Shown here in pieces: positions 6,144 through 10,371 of a stretch of DNA of 10,371 nt. The notes below the pieces were generated by a model. That model was not told where the DNA came from, ran no database searches, and saw nothing but the letters and a program-made list of their open reading frames with translations. Origin of the DNA: JACRAR01 sp041674385 (GTDB taxonomy: Bacteria > Pseudomonadota > Gammaproteobacteria > Burkholderiales > Rhodocyclaceae); the NCBI GenBank assembly GCA_041674385.1, contig JBAYVU010000076.1:1-10371 (forward strand), written 5' to 3'. Made by a program: the position numbers and the translations under genes. Each line of letters opens with the position of its first letter. Within the stretch, counting starts at the first letter, position 1.

Positions 6144-7211
6144 TCAAATAACACCAGGTTTTTTGTTTCTGCCTGACGTCAATAGACGCAGATAGCGGGT
6201 TGCCAAGTCTTCGAGAAACAATTGAGTATTCAAAGGATGCCTGACCACAGCTCGGATCTTTAGCAGGTCCTGATAGCAAGACATCAATCCGACCGTGGAC
6301 ACCCTGGCCACAAGTCCTTCAAGCTTCTTGCGCCAAGCTTCATGGTAACGCAGTTCCCCGACTGTCTTAAGCAAAAGCAAATCGAATAGCCATTTTTGCG
6401 TTGCCTCAACCAGTTGCGGCAAGCCAAATCCCTGCTCAGCCTTAAGTAACGAACTCCATTTTGCCGCCATTGCCACAGGGTCATCTGGGTTGTCGGCAAG
6501 CGTCTCTATTGCTTTTTGATAAGCATCCAATCTGCCCTGCTCTGCCCAATTTGCGGCCTGCAGAGGAGCGCCGCCAACCAATTGCAATAGTTCTGATGGC
6601 GACTTTACGCCTTCTGCAGCAAGCCATTGTTGAGCAAGTTGCTGGTTGGGGCATCCAAAGATTATCTTCCTGCAACGACTACGGATGGTCGGTAGCAAGT
6701 GCATCCATGCGCTAGTAATCAATATAAAATAAACACCTACAGGTGGTTCTTCAAGTACCTTAAGAAGTGCATTGGCTGCTGCCGAGTTCATGGCTTCAGC
6801 GGGAGAGAGAATGGCGATTCTTCTTCCACCTGCGTGACTGCCGATAAATATGAAATCATTTAACCCACGAATCTGCTCAACTTTTATCGTACCTTGTCCT
6901 GATTTGCGCAGGCTGGCGGCTGGAGGCGATTGTTCGTTTCCTTCCTCATCTTCGTCTTCGGGTTGGACCAGACGGAAATCGGGATGATTGCCTGACGCTA
7001 ACCAAGTGCAAGAAGTGCAATGACCGCAGGGCAGCCGGTCTGAATGATTCGCCGCGTCATGCCCTTGACAGAGTAGCCGGGCAGCAAAAGTCCGTGCGAA
7101 CGCCAATTTGCCCAGGCCTTCCGGCCCGGTCATAATCATTGCGTGAGGCATATTCTCTGTATCGCTAAGCAGTTGCCGCCAGAGAGGTTTTTGCCATTCG
7201 AATATATTCAT
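6144..7211 (-). CDS. holB: DNA polymerase III, delta-prime subunit
   Basis: The clamp-loader subunit that helps load the beta sliding clamp onto primed DNA. It is an AAA+ protein whose N-terminus has a P-loop-like GPEGLGK (about residues 29-35), followed by Leu instead of the usual Ser/Thr. A zinc module has four cysteines (C48, C62, C65, C68; the last three in CGHCTSC). Next come an acidic linker (EDEDEEGNE), the sensor/lid LLKVLEEPP (about 149-157) and the clamp-loader SRC motif (about 178-180). The C-terminal part, about 200-355, is the less conserved collar domain. I prefer ATG at 7211 (355 aa), which overlaps the tmk stop as TAATG, over the TTG two codons earlier. This arrangement suggests translational coupling with tmk. 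The linkage to tmk and tatD is typical of proteobacteria. Confidence 0.95.
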   Translation of the reverse strand: MNIFEWQKPLWRQLLSDTENMPHAMIMTGPEGLGKLAFARTFAARLLCQGHDAANHSDRLPCGHCTSCTWLASGNHPDFRLVQPEDEDEEGNEQSPPAASLRKSGQGTIKVEQIRGLNDFIFIGSHAGGRRIAILSPAEAMNSAAANALLKVLEEPPVGVYFILITSAWMHLLPTIRSRCRKIIFGCPNQQLAQQWLAAEGVKSPSELLQLVGGAPLQAANWAEQGRLDAYQKAIETLADNPDDPVAMAAKWSSLLKAEQGFGLPQLVEATQKWLFDLLLLKTVGELRYHEAWRKKLEGLVARVSTVGLMSCYQDLLKIRAVVRHPLNTQLFLEDLATRYLRLLTSGRNKKPGVI

Positions 7212-7822
7212 TAACAAATAGTTAAGAGTGTTTTCTCAAGTATCAGGCGAATATCGATCAAGCGCTGTGTGGCATCAATCGAGATGATGCGCTGGGGTTC
7301 TAAGTCATGTCTTTCCAGATAAGCGCGACGTACTCGCTCGAAAAACTCCCTTTGCTCCAATTCGAAACGATCGGGGGTGTTTCCTGAACTGGCTAGGCGA
7401 ATTCGTGCAACCTCAATCGGGACATCGAATAAAAAAGTGAGGTCGGGCTGCAGGTTGCCCTGTACCCAGGCTTCAAGCACTGCCAGCTTATCCTTGTCCA
7501 AACCTCGTCCACCGCCTTGATAAGCAAAGCTGGCATCGGTGAATCGGTCTGAAACCACCCAATCGCCGCGTTCCAGCGTTGGCAGGATTACTTTGTCTAG
7601 ATGTTCTCGCCGCGCAGCGAACATCAACAATGCTTCTGTTTCAAGATGCATGGCATCCTTCAACAAGAGCTCCCGAAGTTTCTCTCCCAGCGGTGTGCCG
7701 CCTGGCTCACGCGTTGCCACAACTCGCTTGCCGCGCTGCTGCAGGAATTCCACCACCCAGCCGTGATGCGTGCTTTTCCCTGCGCCATCAATGCCTTCGA
7801 GTGTAATGAATTTGCCTCTCAC
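7211..7822 (-). CDS. tmk: Thymidylate kinase
   Basis: Phosphorylates dTMP to dTDP with ATP, an essential step of dTTP synthesis in the cytoplasm. The 203-aa length is standard. The P-loop EGIDGAGKST lies at about residues 9-18, the substrate-binding REPGGTPLGE at 38-47 and the DR motif in SDRFTDASFAYQGGGR at 91-106. The lid region ASSGNTPDRFE is at about 144-154. The start is a GTG at 7822 preceded by AGAAGG, a clear ribosome site that lies within the last codons of mltG; only three bases separate the two genes. The C-terminus overlaps the holB start by one base. Nothing is missing or unusual. Confidence 0.96.
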   Translation of the reverse strand: MRGKFITLEGIDGAGKSTHHGWVVEFLQQRGKRVVATREPGGTPLGEKLRELLLKDAMHLETEALLMFAARREHLDKVILPTLERGDWVVSDRFTDASFAYQGGGRGLDKDKLAVLEAWVQGNLQPDLTFLFDVPIEVARIRLASSGNTPDRFELEQREFFERVRRAYLERHDLEPQRIISIDATQRLIDIRLILEKTLLTIC

Positions 7823-7825
7823 AGG

Positions 7826-8821
7826 CTATTTCCTTCTCTGGTATTTATTTACCGCCCGATTATGTTCATCCAAATTGTGCGAGAACTCGCTCGACCCATC
7901 GCCTCGCGCCACAAAGTAAAGTTTGTCGGATTTGGGGGGATGCAGAGCTGCCTGTAGTGAGGCCAGCCCCGGCATGGCTATAGGGGTTGGCGGCAAACCA
8001 AGACGAATATAGGTATTGTAAGGGGAATCAGTGGCCAAGTCGCGTTTACGCAGGTTGCCATCGAATTTCTCCCCAATCCCGTAAATTACGCTGGGATCGG
8101 TTTGCAGCAGCATTCCTAGACGCAATCGATTGCTAAAAACTGCTGCGATTGCAGCACGATCAGCGGCATGGCCGGTCTCCTTCTCGATGATCGAAGCCAG
8201 GATAAGAGCCTGATAAGGCGTGCCAAGTTGAACAATCGGGTCGCGTTTCTGCCATTCGGAATGGAGTTGATGTTGCATGGCGCGATAGGCACGTTTCAGG
8301 ATATCGAGGTCGCTGGAATTTTTCGCAAATAGGTAAGTGTCTGGAAAAAACAAACCCTCAGGATGCTTTTCGCTGGCATCCAGACGCACCAGGATGTCCT
8401 GGTCACTCAGCCTAAACGTATCGTGCCTGACCGATGGATGAGCGTCGAGCAAGGCACGCAGCTGTCGAAAAGTTTTCCCCTCGACAAAGACAATTTGATC
8501 TTGGTTGAAGTCGCCATGGGTGAGCTTTCCCAGCAAAATCAACGGGGTGACACCCTGCTCCACCGCATAGCTGCCAGCCTTGATTTCACTGGCTTTGTCG
8601 AGCAAACGTGCCAACAAAGTAAATTGCCACGGCTCAAATCCCAGTCCCGCTTCAGCCATTTGCTGTGCGGCGGTCCGCAAGGTGACTCCCGGCGGAATAC
8701 TGAAATCAACCGACTTTCCGCCTTGCAGAGATAGGGGGGAATATGCAAACCATGCCAACCAGCCAGCAAAACAGACCGCCGTTAAAACTGCTAATAATGA
8801 AAAGTACTTTATGACACGCAT
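7826..8821 (-). CDS. mltG: Endolytic peptidoglycan transglycosylase MltG
   Basis: An inner-membrane lytic transglycosylase (YceG family) that cuts nascent glycan strands in the periplasm and so sets their length. A single N-terminal membrane segment spans about residues 6-27 (FSLLAVLTAVCFAGWLAWFAY), followed by a LysM-like subdomain (about 38-100). The catalytic domain has EGLFFPDTYLF (155-165), ALILASIIEKET with probable catalytic E213, NRLRLGMLLQTDPSVIYG (231-248) and SPYNTYIRLGLPPTPI. At 331 aa it is near the usual family length. The ATG at 8821 has no obvious ribosome site, so initiation may be weak or leaderless-like. It is the first gene of the minus-strand run and leads straight into tmk, an order shared with many proteobacteria. 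Confidence 0.96.
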   Translation of the reverse strand: MRVIKYFSLLAVLTAVCFAGWLAWFAYSPLSLQGGKSVDFSIPPGVTLRTAAQQMAEAGLGFEPWQFTLLARLLDKASEIKAGSYAVEQGVTPLILLGKLTHGDFNQDQIVFVEGKTFRQLRALLDAHPSVRHDTFRLSDQDILVRLDASEKHPEGLFFPDTYLFAKNSSDLDILKRAYRAMQHQLHSEWQKRDPIVQLGTPYQALILASIIEKETGHAADRAAIAAVFSNRLRLGMLLQTDPSVIYGIGEKFDGNLRKRDLATDSPYNTYIRLGLPPTPIAMPGLASLQAALHPPKSDKLYFVARGDGSSEFSHNLDEHNRAVNKYQRRK

Positions 8822-8897
8822 CGAAGGTATGGAGCGAACTGATTGAAGGCGAAGCTATAATAACGCAACCTAAGTCATCCCCGAAGAACCCCTCACG
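8822..8897. promoter_or_regulatory. Divergent spacer between mltG and ygfZ
   Basis: These 76 bases must hold the promoters for both the mltG-tmk-holB-tatD run and ygfZ. A consensus -10 box TATAAT lies at 8856-8861 on the + strand, correctly placed for ygfZ. The same bases give TATTAT at 8858-8863 on the minus strand, usable toward mltG. Neither has a convincing -35 partner at 16-18 bases. No operator-like palindrome is obvious. The two directions may share or compete for this site. Confidence 0.45.
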
Positions 8898-9932
8898 ATG
8901 AAACAAGAGTGGACTGATTTTCTAGTGCGGCAAGGCGCGCGCCATGATGGGCTGGATTTCGGAAAACCTGCCGAGGAACTGGCTCACGCGCAATCGGCCA
9001 CTATTCTTACGCCATTGCTGGATCTGGCTTTGATCAGGGTGAGTGGAGAAGAGGCAAAGCTGTTTCTTCACAACCTATTGACAAATGATATCAAGAGATT
9101 GCGTTTCGATGCCGCCCAGCGAAACGGTTTGTGCAACCCTAAGGGACGATTGCTGGCGACATTCTTGGTTTGGTATGAAAACGCAGATTTGATGATCGCG
9201 GTATCTGCCGATTTGCATGCGGCCATCCTGAAAAAGCTCTCGATGTATGTGCTGCGTACCAAGGTCAAACTGACCGATGCCAGTGATGAGCGGGTGCTGG
9301 TGGGCTTGTCCGGAACACAGGTTGAAGCTGTGCTGGGGGGACTTGGCAATATCCCGGCTGGTACCATGACGGTTTCCAGTATCGAGCATGGTCACGTGAT
9401 TCGCCTGGACGATCTGCGTTTTCTGCTGGCCTTGGATATTTCAGCGGCACCGAAGATTTGGCAGCGACTTGCTGTTGCTGCCCATCCGGCCGGCTTGTCC
9501 GCTTGGCACTGGCGGGAAATTACCTCGGGGATTCCCCAAGTGACAGCAGCGACATCCGAAGAATTCATTCCGCAAATGGTGAATTTCGATCTGATCGGTG
9601 GTGTCAGTTTTCATAAGGGATGCTATCCGGGACAGGAAATAGTGGCGCGTACCCAATATCTAGGCAAGCTCAAACGACGGATGTATCGGGCGCATCTGGA
9701 AACCGCGTCCACAAGTTTCGGCGATCAGCTCTATGCGCCTGAAACTGGTGAACAATCGTGTGGTCGAATAGTCAATATCGCACCTTCGCCGCAAGGCGGT
9801 AATGAATTGCTGGCAGTGATTCAATCGACTTGTGCCGATGCCGGTGAGGTACATCTGGGCAATCCCGTTGGCCCCAGTTTGGTTCTGCTACCCTTGCCTT
9901 ACGCACTGCCTAACGAGGAAGCCAAAGTCTAA
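8898..9932 (+). CDS. ygfZ: YgfZ, folate-binding iron-sulfur cluster maintenance protein
   Basis: A cytoplasmic protein of the GcvT-like (aminomethyltransferase-fold) COG0354 family that uses folate to help assemble or repair certain iron-sulfur enzymes. The signature KGCYPGQEIVAR is present with the essential cysteine at about residue 242. The N-terminal fold is supported by LLDLALIRVSGEEAKLFLHNLLTNDI and CNPKGRLLATFLVW, and EEFIPQMVNFDLIGGVSFHKG precedes the signature. At 344 aa it is a little longer than the E. coli protein (about 326). The ATG at 8898 has only a poor ribosome site (GAAGAA about 11 bases upstream). Divergence from mltG is common in Betaproteobacteria. Immediately beyond its stop, insertion-sequence debris begins, so it is probably a single-gene transcript. 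Confidence 0.95.
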   Translation: MKQEWTDFLVRQGARHDGLDFGKPAEELAHAQSATILTPLLDLALIRVSGEEAKLFLHNLLTNDIKRLRFDAAQRNGLCNPKGRLLATFLVWYENADLMIAVSADLHAAILKKLSMYVLRTKVKLTDASDERVLVGLSGTQVEAVLGGLGNIPAGTMTVSSIEHGHVIRLDDLRFLLALDISAAPKIWQRLAVAAHPAGLSAWHWREITSGIPQVTAATSEEFIPQMVNFDLIGGVSFHKGCYPGQEIVARTQYLGKLKRRMYRAHLETASTSFGDQLYAPETGEQSCGRIVNIAPSPQGGNELLAVIQSTCADAGEVHLGNPVGPSLVLLPLPYALPNEEAKV

Positions 9933-9933
9933 A

Positions 9934-10104
9934 TTAATGTCATCTGGCGCACCGATAGTCCCAACTGCCTGGCGGCTTCTCCCTCTTGAGCCGCTTTTCC
10001 CGCACAGCTTCCACCTCCTTCAGCTGTTCCCTCTCTGTCCTGCTCATCGACAGTTCCCCCTCCACCTTCTTGCCCCTCTCGAAAATCAAAAAGGGACATT
10101 TCTA
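9934..10104 (-). pseudogene. Decayed insertion-sequence transposase N-terminus (ISNCY/IS1202-like)
   Basis: Two minus-strand frames together spell a transposase start. Frame one begins at ATG 10047 behind a strong ribosome site (GGAGGGGGA) and reads MSRTEREQLKEVEAVREKRL, then KRE. It then goes out of frame, but the next frame continues EGEAARQLGLSVRQM. Joining them across a one-base deletion near 9980 gives a sequence like the N-terminal helix-turn-helix of ISNCY-type transposases, whose usual continuation is V-K-R-L. Here the homology stops at RQM and a stop codon follows just past ygfZ. Upstream, aaatgtccctttttgatt (minus strand, about 10085-10102) has the look of an insertion-sequence end. 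Family assignment is from memory of the motif. The remnant is too short to be active. Confidence 0.5.
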
Positions 10105-10371
10105 CTTTGCTCAAAGGATATTACGACTTTGGGCTAACACAATCGCCCTGAAGATAGACACCGTCAATGTCACCAAGTAGAATTGCTTCGTCATTGGGGA
10201 GTAGTCGCCCTCCGCCCAGAGGGGCTTGCATCAACACACTTGGCCAGCAGGCCATGGTGCAAGCGGTTTCCAAACTTGGCAAGACCTTTGACCATATCGC
10301 CTTCGGACTGGCCGGAGAAGCGAAATGGTCAATTGTCTTTTTCCGGCCAAGGAGCATTAGCTTTGGAAGCC
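10105..10371. other. Unassigned right edge with open frames on both strands
   Basis: I identify no gene here. On the minus strand a frame open to the window edge ends at 10121, with ATG at 10357 as its first start inside the window. It contains ACWPSVLMQAPLGGGRLL and NDEAILLGDIDGVYLQGD. On the + strand a frame from ATG 10167 is open to the window end and contains LGQQAMVQAVSKLGKTFDH and IAFGLAGEAKW. They overlap almost completely, so at most one is likely to be real. Neither has a convincing ribosome site within the window. The minus frame ends next to the insertion-sequence remnant and could be a truncated 3' end. The 12-bp palindrome ctttgctcaaag lies at 10105-10116. Confidence 0.3.

Noticed and set aside
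7601..7957. A 118-codon + strand frame across the tmk start
   Set aside because: It is a shadow of tmk and mltG, with no ribosome site or recognisable motif.
8363..8734. A 123-codon + strand frame inside mltG
   Set aside because: It is antisense to a conserved gene whose own frame carries all the MltG motifs.
1..10371. CRISPR array, tRNA or rRNA genes
   Set aside because: I saw no regularly spaced repeats, tRNA-like cloverleaf ends or rRNA-like stretches on reading either strand.

Overview
The window looks like a betaproteobacterial chromosome, probably of the Nitrosomonadales/Gallionellales kind. Its right half holds the conserved minus-strand cluster mltG-tmk-holB-tatD-ankyrin gene, with ygfZ divergent from it. 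This order is one I know from Betaproteobacteria. Base composition is moderate in this part and visibly more GC-rich in the left half, which fits an acquired element.

Left half (1 to about 4825): most of a Tn3-family transposon, all reading on the + strand. It has a small XRE-type repressor-like gene (5-223) and an intergenic stretch with two palindromic structures (253-322). Then come a tyrosine recombinase of 431 aa with an unusual C-terminal extension (452-1747) and a 999-aa Tn3 transposase with a complete D-D-E triad (1784-4783). A candidate 38-bp terminal inverted repeat lies just after the transposase stop (4788-4825). The left terminal repeat is not visible and probably lies before base 1. 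The layout (site, tyrosine recombinase, TnpA) resembles Tn4430 more than the serine-resolvase Tn3/Tn21 type.

Junction (4826-5338): the right end of the transposon sits inside a minus-strand gene for an exported ankyrin-repeat protein. That gene also carries a +1 frameshift in a run of nine A, so it is doubly broken.

Right half (5322-9932): tatD, holB, tmk and mltG are packed on the minus strand with gaps of a few bases, overlaps, or one 36-nt gap. mltG (peptidoglycan cleavage), tmk (dTTP supply), holB (clamp loader) and tatD (DNA-processing metallohydrolase) appear to form one transcription unit starting near 8850. ygfZ (iron-sulfur protein repair) is transcribed the other way from the same 76-bp spacer. 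A pilZ gene often found between holB and tatD in related bacteria is absent; only a nine-codon open frame is there.

Far right (9933-10371): a decayed, frameshifted N-terminus of an insertion-sequence transposase on the minus strand abuts ygfZ. Beyond it is a stretch with overlapping open frames on both strands that I could not identify. The window therefore shows a conserved housekeeping block flanked on both sides by mobile-element activity.
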